NCBI GenBank assembly: GCA_020310875.1
Contig: CM035417.1
Span: 85,474,417 to 85,538,416, forward strand
Length of the DNA: 64,000 nt
Direction of reading: 5' to 3'
Source of the DNA: Ceratopteris richardii
Lineage: Eukaryota; Streptophyta; Polypodiopsida; Polypodiales; Pteridaceae
Shown here: positions 10,867 to 22,744 of the stretch, piece after piece
Numbering within the stretch: the first letter of the stretch is position 1
Layout: every line of letters begins with the position of its first letter
Notes under the pieces: model-generated
What the model saw: only the letters and a program-made list of their open reading frames with translations
Databases searched by the model: none
What the model was told of the DNA's origin: nothing
Program-made: the position numbers and the translations under genes

Positions 10867-11394
10867 CTAGCAATGGTTTTCATGTAACTTCACATCTTTA
10901 TGAACCTCAAGAAAAATGTGTGGGCTTGAACTTTGCACCAACAACAAGATTATGAAGTTATCCCTCATTTTAGAAGAGATGTTCTTGTTAAAGCAATTGA
11001 AAGGTCTAGAAAACAAGACTAAATACTTGGTACAAACAACATGAAAATATTTTTGTATTGGGGTTCTTCTGCTACCCTTTAAGGCATAAAATTTACAACC
11101 CTCAACAGTTAGGCTAGAATCTCCCATCTCATTTCTCAAGAGTTTTTCTACTGCTTTTGAAATAAGGAATGCATCTGAAGGACCAACAAGGCTCTTTAAA
11201 TACTCCGAACATGAATTCAAGGAAGAAAAGGTTCCCTGAAATTTAATATCATTGTAAAATGAGGCATGTGCAATCAAATATTGTAGGAGAAGCAAGATGT
11301 TGAGAGAAAGAATTCTCTCAAAATCACATGGCATGATATAGAATCTACTAATAACAAGAACAAGACCCCTACAATCGTTTGAAGCATCACACAC
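10867..11394 (-). CDS. Unidentified 175-codon ORF conserved in D1 and D2
   Basis: An open frame of 175 codons, with an equal-length near-identical copy at 24,738-25,265. I do not recognise it. Visible features are an N-terminal Cys-rich start (MCDASNDCRG), a hydrophobic stretch around residues 28-45 (LNILLLLQYLIAHASF), a polar middle (SLVGPSDAFLISKAVEKLL) and a Lys/His-rich C-terminus. The few differences between the copies are mostly amino-acid changing (for example GLV/GPV, IMP/IIP, FLE/CLQ), which argues against strong selection. It could be an exon of a captured host gene, a retroelement piece or a chance frame. It lies between the copia-A fragment and LTR-B and has no visible promoter. 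Confidence 0.3.
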   Translation of the reverse strand: MCDASNDCRGLVLVISRFYIMPCDFERILSLNILLLLQYLIAHASFYNDIKFQGTFSSLNSCSEYLKSLVGPSDAFLISKAVEKLLRNEMGDSSLTVEGCKFYALKGSRRTPIQKYFHVVCTKYLVLFSRPFNCFNKNISSKMRDNFIILLLVQSSSPHIFLEVHKDVKLHENHC

Positions 11395-12089
11395 TCATTA
11401 TCACATAATCGGCATCCGAGATGATGCTTAAAATGATGTCTTATTGTCGTTACAAGGTGTTAATAGGAGAATTGCTTAAGTGATGGGATTTAAGTGGATA
11501 TTAGAGTATCATAGGGTTATTAGGAATGCACTAGGAATGAATAATCGTTGTATTACAATAGATGATTTATTTTATTGGTGCTTATTGCTCAATGTAATTT
11601 TAGGATTTCATGTAATTTGTGTTATCAAGATCAACTCATGTATAGGATTTGGGATTCAGAGAGCTTTGTTTTTACGGTTCCTCTTCGGATTGACATAAGT
11701 TCATATAGCTTATGTTATTCCTCATTAGTTTTTGAAAATAGCTTTATATTATGGCCGCTAGTCACTTATTCTCTAGGTAGGTTCAATATGTCAATTATTA
11801 TATACTTACATGTTTATGCTTCTTCATGGAAAGAAGAGCTTGGATGTTGCATTTGTGAGGTTGAGCTTGAGAGACCATACATCAAGGAGATCTCATTTCT
11901 TAATGAAAAGGTATCCGACATGGAGCACACACTAAAGATGAACCTTGATGTCATCCAAAAACTGGAGAAGTACCTTCAAGTAGAACTTTGCCACAAATGG
12001 AGGCTCGGTCTATTGAGCCACCCTGAAGTTAGAATGTTAGTATATTACCAATGTCTACCCTTAGTCACTTTATGTACTAATGCATATTT
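11395..12089 (+). other. D1 segment with a possible short coiled-coil frame
   Basis: A plus-strand frame open to about 12,108 contains a charged, heptad-like stretch (FLNEKVSDMEHTLKMNLD) and is kept in D2 at 25,670-25,990. Its last codons run into LTR-B, so it is unlikely to be a genuine gene end. No family recognised. Confidence 0.3.
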
Positions 12090-13720
12090 TGTAATGCCCC
12101 CATTTTGAGGAGAAGTCAAACGTGCATTACCAATTTAATAAGAATCCCAACTTGCATGTTGGATGAATGTCAAATCAGACTATCCAACGTATTGTAAGAA
12201 AAAGGACTTATCAAAGTCCCCAATAGGGGGTTCTCAAGAAACCGAGAACAACCATGGTTGGGGTTGTCCAATGGGACGAGCAATGGGGGAGAGCACCCTT
12301 GGTGCGATGGTAAAGGGAATATTTCATATGAAAATAAACAATCACTCATATTTTTTAGGTCAGTTAAATTGTTCTAAGCCTTGTATGGGGACTATGTACG
12401 TGATAGCCACCCATGCTCTACTTCCCATGCATTGCCATCCATAGAAAGCCACATCTCTTTGTTACCCTATATATACATGACTTCTACACAACCCCAGATA
12501 TCTAATTGAGTGAGCATATGTATACTTTGTAGCTCTCTATTGAGATTTGTCTAGATCACTATTTGTAGCACTTCCTCGACCACAAGCTATCCTCAATCAA
12601 AAGTTTCTAATCAATCAAGAATAAAGGAAGAGAGAAAAACAAAACATATACAATATAAGAGAAAATTTGACATCGAAGAGGAGACTAGATATGACTAAGA
12701 GAAAGAGAAGTTTTGATATTATAGATAATTTGAATCAATCATTACAATAGCTTTGGAAAATAGCTTTTTGATGAAGCCTCAACCTCTCGACCACCCCTGA
12801 GCTACCATAATCTCATTCACACTCACACTCTCAATCACACTTTCACTCTCACTCTCACTCTCAATCACAAGGTAATTCTTTGATTTTTGGACTCTTCTTG
12901 TTTGACCCAGCAAATCTCTTTCAATGTAGATTTTATCATCCTGAATGAAGCATGTGATCCACCAACTATAAAGAAAGTGAAATCTCCCTATGTTGCATGC
13001 AAATCTTTTGCAGAAGCATGTGTTTGTAGTAGTTAAGTGCTTTTTTTAACCATAGATATCCAAAAATAAAAGAAAAAAACAAAAAGTCAAACCCGAAGAC
13101 ATCCATAAGTGTGCATGAAAACAAAAATAGTGAGGAAATAGTTTAAGCTTGTGAGATAGAAGATTTTTCAACTCTTCGATTTGCACAATAGTGTTAGAGA
13201 TGACCTAGGTCCAAATCTACCTCCAAGTGTCACTTTTGAGCCTTGCAGGTTTAGACATTCTAGAGAGAATAAAATCAAGGCATTTTCTTATAGTAAACTA
13301 AATGTAGATCCTTAAATGAGGTACTTAGAACCTGACTCTTAATAATTTCACAGAGATATTTTTAATCTTTATGCATGCTTTACCGTTCTCTTAATTCTTT
13401 CATCTTCACATATAAATTTCAACCAAAAAACATGATGTGGATAAGGTTTAGAGAGATAATATAGAACTTCTCATCCCTAAAATTTGTCTACATGCATAAA
13501 ATGACCTAATTATTCATTCTAAACATTATCCAAACAATTTAATTCCAAAAATTCAAAATGAATTATCTCATTATCGAAAGGGTTATTACACCATCTAAGT
13601 TCTACCTTGATAGCACACAGGTGCGCAATGCTCTCGTCTTTGAACTTGCTTTTAGTAGAAAAATTTTGATATTCTACTATTTTTTATCTTCTCTAGTACT
13701 CATGTGTTCTCTTTCTTACA
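12090..13720 (+). repeat. LTR-B, 1.63-kb copia LTR (D1)
   Basis: It starts TGTAATGCCCCC and ends CTTTCTTACA, a TGTAA/TTACA terminal inverted repeat, and is followed at once by a primer-binding site. A TATATATA box at about 12,468 gives a plausible U3/R boundary. Copies: 25,972-27,591 (full length, 1,620 bp), 44,763-46,142 and 48,303-49,113 (inverted, truncated). No second LTR-B in the same orientation bounds a full element here. Confidence 0.8.
12468..12475 (+). promoter_or_regulatory. TATA box inside LTR-B
   Basis: CCCTATATATACATGAC lies 378 bp into the LTR, a usual place for the retrotransposon promoter. It is conserved in the D2 copy at about 26,350. Confidence 0.5.
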
Positions 13721-13734
13721 TGGTGTCAGAGCCA
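13721..13734 (+). other. Primer-binding site of copia family B
   Basis: TGGTGTCAGAGCCA follows the LTR end directly. It matches the plant consensus TGGTATCAGAGC, complementary to the 3' end of initiator methionine tRNA, with one change. Confidence 0.8.
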
Positions 13735-13812
13735 TTACTTATCTATAGTAGATAGGACTACTTTCTAAACTTGCAAGTATATTTTTCTTATCACCATAGT
13801 GCATGAGTAATA

Positions 13813-14037
13813 GCTTCATCTTCTAGTTTTGGTGCATCTAACAATGTCATTCTTGCACCAATTTGCAATCATCCACCTCCATTCATTGAAGGGAAGCTTG
13901 ATGGAAAAAATTACACACTTGGTAAGTGTAAGAGTTCTATAGTTTTGGACTTTTATAAATTGTTTGATAATTTCATGGGGCCAACAGGGCCTGATCTAGA
14001 GCCAATTTTTGATGGAAGATCCATACTATCTCAATGA
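13813..14037 (+). pseudogene. N-terminal copia gag fragment (family B, D1)
   Basis: An open stretch of about 75 codons contains PPPFIEGKLDGKNYTL and LFDNFMGPTGPDLEPI, typical of the copia gag N-terminus. The nearest ATG (13,803) is in another frame that stops at once, and the gag frame ends at TGA 14,035. Downstream is non-coding. Only the start of the element survives. Copies are at 27,684-27,908 and inverted at about 44,410-44,690 and 48,093-48,230. Confidence 0.7.
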
Positions 14038-14529
14038 AAACCAAATCTCTTCTTCACAAGATAGGTTTATGAGACCATACTCGCCCAGGCTGAAGATTTC
14101 ACATACAGTTTCCCAAAAGCAAACCACATAAGTAAAGAAAAATAGAAGGAAACCCCATTGAGCTCAAAGATAAGTTCCCTACAAATTCAACAACACAAAT
14201 CCTTGTTCCTACAACATTTACATGTTTTTGTCTATTCAAGATATTGATCTTTATATATTGCACATGCACCAAGCATGATCTCAAGTTGCCACATTAGATG
14301 GACTTTTATGGTAGAATCCAATGTGCATAACAGACCAGGATCAATCTAGCTAAGAATATACACCGTCTGTTAAATAAGAGGAGGATATTGTTTTGCCTAC
14401 CAAAAATTGCATTGATAAAAAAACATATGAATCCTATATTAAAAATATGGCAACATAAGTCCAAAAGCACCTAGAAGAGATAGAAAGCTGAGACATGGGG
14501 AAACTACTACCTTTTAGCAAAAAGCTATA
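14038..14529. other. Non-coding tail of family B fragment
   Basis: No recognisable gene. The sequence is conserved in D2 (27,909-28,402) and inverted near 43,950-44,410. Confidence 0.5.
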
Positions 14530-15410
14530 GAGTGTCGACAATTTCCAACACCTACATTTCCATACATATCAGTAAAAACATATACATACATTCTTGCACA
14601 TACCTTCCCACATCTGCACATACGTATCTAGGTCGTGCACATACATACCTACCGATGCATACCTTCCCATACATATCTACACATGCATACCTACCCATAC
14701 ATACGTATACACATACCTACCCATAAATGTCTACACATGCATTGTCGCACATATGAATGAAAGAAAATACATACATACCTACCTATACCAAGGAGGAGAG
14801 ATGATTTTTCTTATTGAATGTAACAAGTCGATACCATTATGGCATCTTTATTGCTTTGAAGTTGTCTTTCATACATGTGAATAATACATATACATACTTG
14901 ATACATATCAATCCACACATATACATACCTATGCATATGCAAACATGCATAAATGTACAAATTCTAACCATATAAATGGCAAAAGATAAATATGGCATAT
15001 GAAGAACAAATGTTTCCATTTATTTTAGAATATACATATCAAGGTCTTGCACACACTTGCACATACACACACCTGCATACATACTTCCACACACATCTAG
15101 AAACAACATTATCATACCAAATTTTTAATCAGAGATAGGTGCCCATATTTTCTATGTACAAGCCTTCAATTCCTCTAAAAGGACTATTCACTGTACACAC
15201 ATACATACACACATATAAGCATGAATAGAAACATAATATATACATGCAAGCATCACATTTACATCCAAACATACACATGTAAATACATTCATACATACAT
15301 AAATGCAAGAATACAAGAGTACAAACATACACATATGCAAGAGTCACACATGCACACATATATACATACACACATACATATTACATGCATACATGCAAGA
15401 ATACAAGAAT
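14530..15410. repeat. CATA/CCTA microsatellite tract
   Basis: Degenerate tandem CATA with CCTACCCATACATA variants. It continues past the end of D1 and recurs at 28,400-28,780 (D2) and, inverted, at 43,070-43,930. Tyr/His/Thr-rich frames here are repeat translations. Confidence 0.85.
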
Positions 15411-15830
15411 TTGTGCACTTGCAACCCAACATGGTTGGAATGCACATCATTTGGACATTAAAACTACATTTTTGAATCATGACTTACATGAAGAAGTGTA
15501 TGTTTTTCAGCCCCATGGTTATGTGTAGAAAGGGCATGAAACCAAAATGTGCAAGTTGAAAAAGGCATTATATGGTTTAAAGCAAGCACCACGTGCTTTT
15601 TTTGAAAAGATAAATGCCTACTTGATTGCACATGGTTTCGAGAGCAGTCCAACTGAGATCACCTTATATGTTAAGCGTAAAAATGATGTGTGTCTTATCA
15701 TTGTTCTCTATGTTGATGCCATGCTACTCACTAGTGCTAATGAGAAGCATATTGCTAATTTTAAGGCTGATTTGCATGCCTCAACCTAGAAAGGTTTTGC
15801 AAGTACCACCTGATCTAAAAGGGCTTCAAT
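15411..15830 (+). pseudogene. Copia reverse transcriptase fragment with YVDA
   Basis: Carries [40 protein letters not shown] and LYVDAMLLTSANEKHIANF. The catalytic YVDD box reads YVDA. Stops interrupt the 5' part. An inverted copy with the same YVDA lies at 42,690-43,190, so the change predates the inverted duplication. Related to copia-A but more diverged. Confidence 0.85.
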
Positions 15831-15849
15831 TTTGTTGATGATGATAGAC

Positions 15850-17260
15850 TTGTGCTTGGTGATGTTGAGTAGTGGTAGCACATTATAAGCCAAATTCTCT
15901 TACTACGCCGCATCCTATTGTAACTTTTCTCTCATTTTGTATGGTTCTTCCCAATGAGGAAGCCACTTGCCTCACAATTGTGTCTGTAATTGTGGTCTAT
16001 GTAAGGGAACAAGCATACCAATCTATAATTTATTATTCCATTTTTTTTGTGAACTTCCTTTTTTTTTATTTGTGTCTCCTTCAACTGCTTTGCTACCTCT
16101 AGTCAAATTTTTGCCAATTTTTTGAGTGCTAATAGTATAAGAGAAACCCTAGGATCCTTTCTTACATGCATAGATCTTGTCTGGGGAGAATCACATAAAA
16201 ACCCAAAGGGCTCAATAGGAATTATTCCATAGACCAGCCTATAGTGTGCCTAGATAAGAAGTGCCCCAAGTACTACCCTTTAATATACATTTCTTTTTTA
16301 GCATCCCTATCATTATTTTATTTGTGAATCTCCTTGTCCATTGGCCCTTGAATAATATGCAGAGGAAGTACTATGGAGATCCTTGTACTTGTTAAAAACT
16401 TCATACAAAAAATTATTAACAACGTGTATTCCTTGATCTATTTTATTTGAGGACTCGGCTTATCCATTCGACCTTGGATAATATGCACAGGAAGTGTATT
16501 GAGATCCTTGTACTTCTTTAAAAACTCATACAAAATGTTATTAACAAAGTGTGCTCCTTGATCACTACACATTTCAAGTGGAGAACCAAAGTTGCCAAAA
16601 ATCTTGATATACACAAAATCAGCAGTTGTTTGGGCTATGAAATCTAGAGAAGCAATAGCCTTGACACACTTTGTTGCATAGTGAATGGAAGCTATAAAAT
16701 ACTTATCGTATCTTGGAAAGGATGCATGATAGATAGGCCCTATAAATCTAACCACCACTTCCGAAATGGTTGCCATAATGTGGAGATGACCAATGAATTT
16801 TGTCTCTACTTTGTGGACTTTTGACCACATCCTTGAGAGACATCGCATGCCTAAGCCCTTTCCTCTACATCTCTAAATAATGTTGGCCACCATAAACCCA
16901 CATCTAGGATTATATGGCTCATAACATGGTTAGGGAGGTGCCCACCACCTGGTCCATCATGTGCCATCTCAATGATGTGTCTTGCCTCCTCTCATGCACT
17001 TCCTAAGAAGATTATCCTTACCATATCTATATATACATGTAAAAGGAGTGCACTTTATTAGCAACCTCTTCCTTTGTGCAAAATTAGCTTTATCTGGAAA
17101 CTTAAGAGTGTTGAAAAAATCTCTGATATCATAACACCACCCTTGTGCTTTAACTATGAATAGCTCAACATCCGAGAATTCATCTTCCCTTCATGATGAA
17201 TTATACACCTAGAAGGTAATGGTGGCATTTTTGGACCGTGTTGCGCTAGAACCAAGTTCA
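15850..17260 (-). pseudogene. Ty3/gypsy integrase fragment (left arm)
   Basis: The minus frame at 16,438-16,848 carries the integrase core: RFIGPIYHASFPRYDKYF, ATKCVKAIASLDF and LEMCSDQGAHFVNNILYEF. Towards 17,250 lies sequence matching the zinc-finger part seen more clearly in the inverted copy (41,317-41,750). A tandem duplication of about 125 bp (about 16,320-16,570) disrupts the C-terminal side and is also in the other arm. No flanking LTR identified. Confidence 0.8.
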
Positions 17261-17447
17261 TATATGTTTGCACATTACTCAAATTATATTGAAATGACTT
17301 CCATATTCGTTGATTCTATAAAAAAAATTTATTGATTATTTTATAGAGATTTATTATTGGAATAAAGAGATAAATTAGATAAGGGACCTTCAAGAGCAAA
17401 TATTTAGATATTTTTTTGTTGCACAATCTTACATATGTACACACACA
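17261..17447. other. Arm-shared AT-rich spacer
   Basis: No gene recognised. Matches the inverted sequence at about 41,050-41,290. Confidence 0.5.
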
Positions 17448-18228
17448 GAGAAAGAAATCTGATAACACATGAAAACAAGGTTGCATAGTAGACGAGACAA
17501 TACATAGTATCGGGTGCAATCTTCGTCTGTGCACTCTAGCCTCAAGAGATTTTATGGAAATGATAGCCTAACATATCAATAACATACAAACAAAAACTGG
17601 AGATGAACTTCCTTTGTACTTAGCTAGTTTCAGTTTCAAAAAAATCAAGAGATTTATGGAATGATCCCCTAACATATCAATAAGATACAAAAAGAAGAGC
17701 TCAAATAAATTTCCTTTCGGAAGTCCTTTGATCCCAAAATCTTCATTGAAAATAAAGAAAATAACTTCCACTAGTTAAAAAGCATCGTTTCCACGATTTG
17801 CATAGATTGTTTTATGATAACCTAATCCATGTGAGATTCAAAATAGTTCGATTGTCTTTGGTTTTTTTTTAATTTATTTAATATGACCGGATTATTATTG
17901 GAAAAAGCATTTGAGTTGCATTGATATGACCCCCATGTCTATTTTCATAATACTGATTCTCTGATCCAACCCAAAAAACTTGAAATGTAAACGGATCAAT
18001 AAAGAACAGATCAAGAAAACCAATAGAAGTTATGTATGTACCAATACTATCCTTAATATTTGAGAAATAAATGAAAATTCTAACCAAGAGCCTTGAAATT
18101 ATTGAGTGTCCTTCCAATGTATAGAAATCCTCTTGCCTGAAAATTTTTGCATCGAGTATAATTTCTCCTCACGGATTTAATAATAAAAATGTTATGATCA
18201 TTATAGATATAATGTATCATTATAGATA
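17448..18228. other. About 780-bp segment present only in the left arm
   Basis: The inverted arm reads straight from the left-side flank to the right-side flank at about 41,035-41,050. Both edges carry ATATGTACA, consistent with a microhomology deletion in the other arm or an insertion here. Minus-strand frames (17,568-17,771 and 17,878-18,117, 79 codons, with FLDLFFIDPFTFQVFW) are not recognised. A 50-bp motif with CTAACATATCAATAA is repeated near 17,566 and 17,667. Organellar origin is conceivable but unproven. Confidence 0.45.
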
Positions 18229-18326
18229 TATGTACATTATTTCATTGAAAAGTAAAATAAAGTATTCCAAAATACAGTATGCCTGTCTCTTTCTATCATC
18301 GTCTCGATAAGAAATCGTCATCACAC

Positions 18327-18847
18327 TCAGAACTCGTGTAGAAAGGAAGACGAACCGCCATGTTGAGCACCCCGACCGAACGGTGAGAGGAATTCTTTAC
18401 GCTGAAACTCACTACATGCCACGAGGGGAAGGAACACATAATTTGCTATTAGAGGTATCACGGCGGTCCCTATCATCATCAGACGACTTCTACAGGATCT
18501 TGAACGTCTGTCTTCACAAAAGAGGCGGATAACTACGAAAGATCCAGATGATGATGATGATGAAGTTGCAGAGAATGAGGGAGGGAGGGGAAGATCAAGG
18601 ATGAAGGATGGATGCTTCGCCCGCTGCAAGTCCAAGGAGCTGACGTTCCAATCGGAGTCGATGAGCGTGTCAGCGCGCACACTACCGAATTGGGGCTGCT
18701 CAGAGGCTGCGATAAGGGCATCCGCTCTCTCGCATGGACCTGCTAGCCAAGCTACAGCATAGTATCGTGCGTGCCGATGGTCCAGCTTGAAGCTCAAATC
18801 TTCCGCCGAGATTAACCTCACTTGTATTGCATTACCTTGGACAACGC

Positions 18848-18851
<4 letters not shown>
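18327..18851 (-). pseudogene. Captured C2-domain gene fragment, left copy
   Basis: Read from ATG 18,851 it gives MGVVQGNAIQVRLISAEDLS, ARYYAVAWLAGP and HPSFILDLPLPPSF, then a Ser-rich loop and VIRLFCEDRR, like small plant C2-domain (SRC2-type) proteins that bind lipid or calcium at membranes. A one-base difference from the right-arm copy (near 18,448) shifts the C-terminus out of frame, so the GVLNMAVRVHF end seen at 40,351-40,905 is lost. The upstream ATG at 18,944 only adds translated GA repeat. Apparently a host gene piece carried inside the duplicated block. The family call rests on motif resemblance. Confidence 0.6.

Positions 18852-18881
<30 letters not shown>
18852..18881. repeat. CT/GA microsatellite in the 5' leader of the C2 gene
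   Basis: An uninterrupted CT tract on the plus strand, GA on the coding strand, directly upstream of the C2 ATG. GA tracts are common in plant 5' UTRs. The right-arm copy has a shorter, interrupted tract (40,328-40,350). Confidence 0.85.
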
Positions 18882-18885
<4 letters not shown>

Positions 18886-19890
18886 GTGTGTGCTGCCTGG
18901 TGATTGTTTCTCTTGCTTTGTCGGGGAAAGCACTTGGCAAACAAGAGTGCAGTTATATGTATTTTGAATGGCTCTCGACCAGCAGGACGTAGATCATTTC
19001 GATGTTGAAGACGCGAACCTTCCGTGCGGGCTAAAGACGGAGAACAGGAAGTATCGTTTCTGTCGCAGAATCTTCGTGGTCTTCCGCGTTGTGTGCGCTG
19101 GAGTAATTTAACGAAACTTCCCTTCAGTCTTTGAGAAACGTGTTCGCTGGCAGAAAGCGAGAGAAACGTGTTCCTGAAGTCGTGATTTAGTTCACACTAT
19201 GGTTTGGGTTACATGAATTAATGTCCTTGAATGTCGGTTATGGTCTATTGTGATTTTGAATTTAACAGTAGTATCAGAAAGAGGACATCTTTTGACGGAG
19301 AGAAGTGTACGTATGCTCAATGTCTCACTTTCATGAAGCACCACTCGAGTTTGAGAAGATCATGTATGTGAAAGTTCCTCACTCAAGAGCACATGAATGG
19401 TTGGAATTATAGGGACGATTAAAAAAATGTGATTAAGCTATAAATAGGTTGGCATATCATTTGTGCCTTCAACATTTTGTATGAGGGCCCATCATTGCAA
19501 TCTTTGGGAGAACTCAGATGATGTATGCGTATGTTTGTTACAAAAAGGCATTTGAGACGAAGTTCTTATATGAAATTCTTTTAAAGCTATTGAGTGAGAG
19601 AGAGAGTGTGTGTGTGTGCCAGAGACAAAAATGCACTCGGTCCTCCATGGGTATACCTTCTTCCTTTGTTCTAGAAGTTTCAAGAAGGGTACTTTGTAAT
19701 ACAAAGATCCTTAATTACAAACTTATCATGGAAGTGAAAACAAGTAGGGCCAAGAAAAGACATGGATAAAAAACAAACAAGTAGAGGCACGAGGCAAGAC
19801 TTTTCGAAGTGCATGCAAGCAAACTCAAAGGACCAGTACTTCATAGAAGAAGCCAGGGAAGAAAGAGCCGATTGAAAGTTATTAGTATTA
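18882..19890. other. Upstream region of C2 fragment and spacer
   Basis: Conserved inverted at 39,300-40,340. It includes probable 5' flank of the C2 gene (to about 19,200) and an unrelated segment with a good TATA box. Short open frames such as 19,518-19,769 do not match known families. Confidence 0.5.
19438..19447 (+). promoter_or_regulatory. TATA box CTATAAATAG
   Basis: A canonical plant TATA box in a stretch that could be an LTR or promoter remnant. The inverted copy near 39,765 keeps it. No linked gene recognised downstream. Confidence 0.4.
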
Positions 19891-20530
19891 GAAAAGAAGG
19901 GATAAATGCACATACATAAATGCATGCACACATATATCCATATATACACATATTTCACATGCATACTTATACCTACATGCATACATACCACACATCCATA
20001 TATGCATAATACATACTTAAATATACATAGCCACATACATACATACTTATTGACATGCATGCGTAAACATATACATAAAAAAATACATTTTATACACACA
20101 TACATACATACATAAACATGCCTACATACATACATACATAAACATGCCTACATGCATACATACATGCATATATAAACATACATACACATACATCCATACA
20201 TACATACATACACAAACATGCATACATACATACATAAAAAGATACATACATACATACTTACATACATGCATGCATACACAAACATGCATACATACATACA
20301 TAGCACATAAACATAGATGGATACATATAACATTAAAGAACATGCAAACACACATACATACTTACATACACACAAAAACATACATGCATACATAGATGCA
20401 TGCATACATACATACATACATATATTAATAGAGACATACATACAAACATGGATGCATACATATATAAATATGTACATATATACACAAACAAATATATATA
20501 TATATATTTATTTATTTATTTATTTATCTA
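19891..20530. repeat. CATA microsatellite with TTTA tail
   Basis: About 600 bp of degenerate ACATACATGCATACATA, ending in TATATATTTATTTATTTATT. The right arm keeps only its first 35 bp (39,275-39,310) before the CACTA-2 end. Long frames on both strands are artefacts of the repeat. Confidence 0.9.
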
Positions 20531-21000
20531 TTCAAAAAGAAACATCTAGTCTTCTTGCATATGATTGCACCATCTTGAAGAATACTATCTATCCCAACAA
20601 GAACCATTGCAGCTAGGCTTACTTTTAAGGAGAAATATTTCTTTTTATACCTATGTGTTCCATCTCTTTCTTGTGTTCATAAAATAATTGCTAAAAATAT
20701 ATTTTTCATTATCTGTTTTAGAGCTTCGACTTCATTGCTATGGATCATCTCAGGGTTCTTCTTACTCTTTATCATCACTGGAACTATTGTGACCAATGGT
20801 TGAGTGGGCTTATTGGAGGTTAGTAATGATGGTCTTTTCACAAGTCATGCGTACAAACAATGTCCAAACAAGAAGAAGATCTCCATAGTATGTATGCCCG
20901 ACCCTCAATAATCACTCAATCTTCCAAGTCCAACATCAAAATATCTAGTAGACATAGATACTCAGATGGGCTAAGATTAAAATCATACTCGTCCAATTGT
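20531..21000. other. Spacer with weak gypsy resemblance
   Basis: No clear gene. It may be a degraded upstream part of the gypsy fragment that follows. Confidence 0.35.
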
Positions 21001-21750
21001 TAGTATGATTGTGAGCAAGAAAATATTTTTGTGCTTTATGCATTACTATTGTTTATGGGATTCGGGTTCACTAATGCTCCCACCACATTTATGATGCATA
21101 TGAGTTATATATTGTACCATTTTATTAGCCAATTTGTTGATGATTTATTTGTTTATGATAGAAATTTAAAAGAACATGAGTTTTATTTATGTGTTGCATT
21201 AAATATGTTAAAGAACATTAAAAAATCTAATAAATCTTGATAAAAAAATTACAAATAAGAAAAATTCAATATTTAGATCATGCTATTTTAACCAAGGAAT
21301 TCAAGATGGAGTCTAACAAAATGTCCATTAATGAGGAATAGTTGGGGTCATTCTTAAAACTTTCAAGATTTTATAAGGAAAACCTAACAAAATGTCCATT
21401 ATTCTAGATTCCACCATCTCATTTAGTATCACAACTAACTAATCTCGTTCAAGAAAAATATATGTTTTTATGGAAGCATGTGCAGTAACAAAAAAGTCAT
21501 ATGGACTTTGGTAAAAGTCGTTTTAGACGCCTCAATTTTGACGATAGCTGATCCCCAAGAGCCTTTTGAGATAGGGACTAGTGCAAATAGCATCATGATT
21601 AGACTCATTTTGAACCAGCATCGTATGTCAATGTTGTCGAAAAGCCAGTTTTGTCTTATGAAGGATTCAACGAAGGATGTAAAAGAATCCCCCTCAAAAA
21701 AACATTGGTTTACCCTTGCTACAATAATCACCCTACGTGTGTGAAGTAAG
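21001..21750 (+). pseudogene. Ty3/gypsy RT to RNase H remnant
   Basis: The frame at 21,031-21,240 carries GFGFTNAPTTFM and FVDDLFVYDRNLKEHEF, the gypsy RT segment around the catalytic FVDD box. Frame-shifted sequence with [15 protein letters not shown] follows, then the start of an RNase H-like part (21,478-21,744; [18 protein letters not shown]). Many stops. Part of its 3' end recurs inverted at 47,882-48,090. Confidence 0.7.
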
Positions 21751-21826
21751 CATTCTTGACACATTCTTGACCGGTGATGCCCCCCCTCTTCGAAGTATTC
21801 TTTTCCCTCTCCTATCCTCCATCCAC

Positions 21827-22368
<542 letters not shown>

Positions 22369-22515
22369 CATTTTCACAAGAGAGTCTCTTGGTGCCTTCC
22401 CCATTCTTGGTTGTACTCAATTGGTTCATGTAATCGATTCTTTTCTATCTTTTCCATTTATGTGTACTTTTTGGCACTTGCATACTCTTCTCTGTGTGCT
22501 TTTTTGTACTTGCTT

Positions 22516-22744
22516 TGTTGGAGTTTGGGGTGTGCAGAAGCACACAGACAACACAAGGAATAAGATGAAGCTTGGAGCAGAACACACAATACTAAATGTA
22601 TTACCACTAGAATGTACAAAGATAAGTTACTCCTTAGGCGATAGGCGTATATACAAGCCAAGGGAAAAAACCTCCTAAAGATGGAAAAAAATGCCCCGAT
22701 GTTCCTAGAGTGTTCAAACACATCATTACCTAAATATATCAACA
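22516..22744 (-). repeat. Copia-A 3' LTR in D2
   Basis: A 229-bp LTR with TGTTG/CAACA ends on the minus strand, orthologous to the D1 copy; the flanking sequences match on both sides. Confidence 0.85.

Larger units (their letters stand above)
8312..15041. repeat. Composite duplicated block D1
   Basis: A near-identical direct copy lies at about 22,369-28,882 (D2), and parts recur inverted at 43,445-47,280. It contains a flank with TATA-less spacer, an LTR and 3' pol fragment of copia-A on the minus strand, an unidentified ORF, LTR-B with the start of its gag, and a CATA minisatellite. It has no TNP genes. The right limit is where D1 and D2 part company (ATCAAGGTCTT, 15,041). Confidence 0.9.

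Noticed and set aside
12163-12444. 93-codon ORF in LTR-B
   Set aside because: It lies in the promoter side of the LTR, and the D2 copy has a different length; no domain.
14530-15410. CRISPR-like array
   Set aside because: The units are 4-12-bp microsatellite repeats without constant spacers; nothing in the window has CRISPR repeat-spacer structure, and the genome is eukaryotic.
17568-18117. A specific plastid or mitochondrial gene
   Set aside because: The Phe/Ile-rich frames look organelle-like in composition, but I could not match them to a named gene, so no such call is made.
19680-20616. Several 70-150-codon Cys/Met/Val or His/Thr-rich ORFs
   Set aside because: CATA microsatellite translations in all frames.
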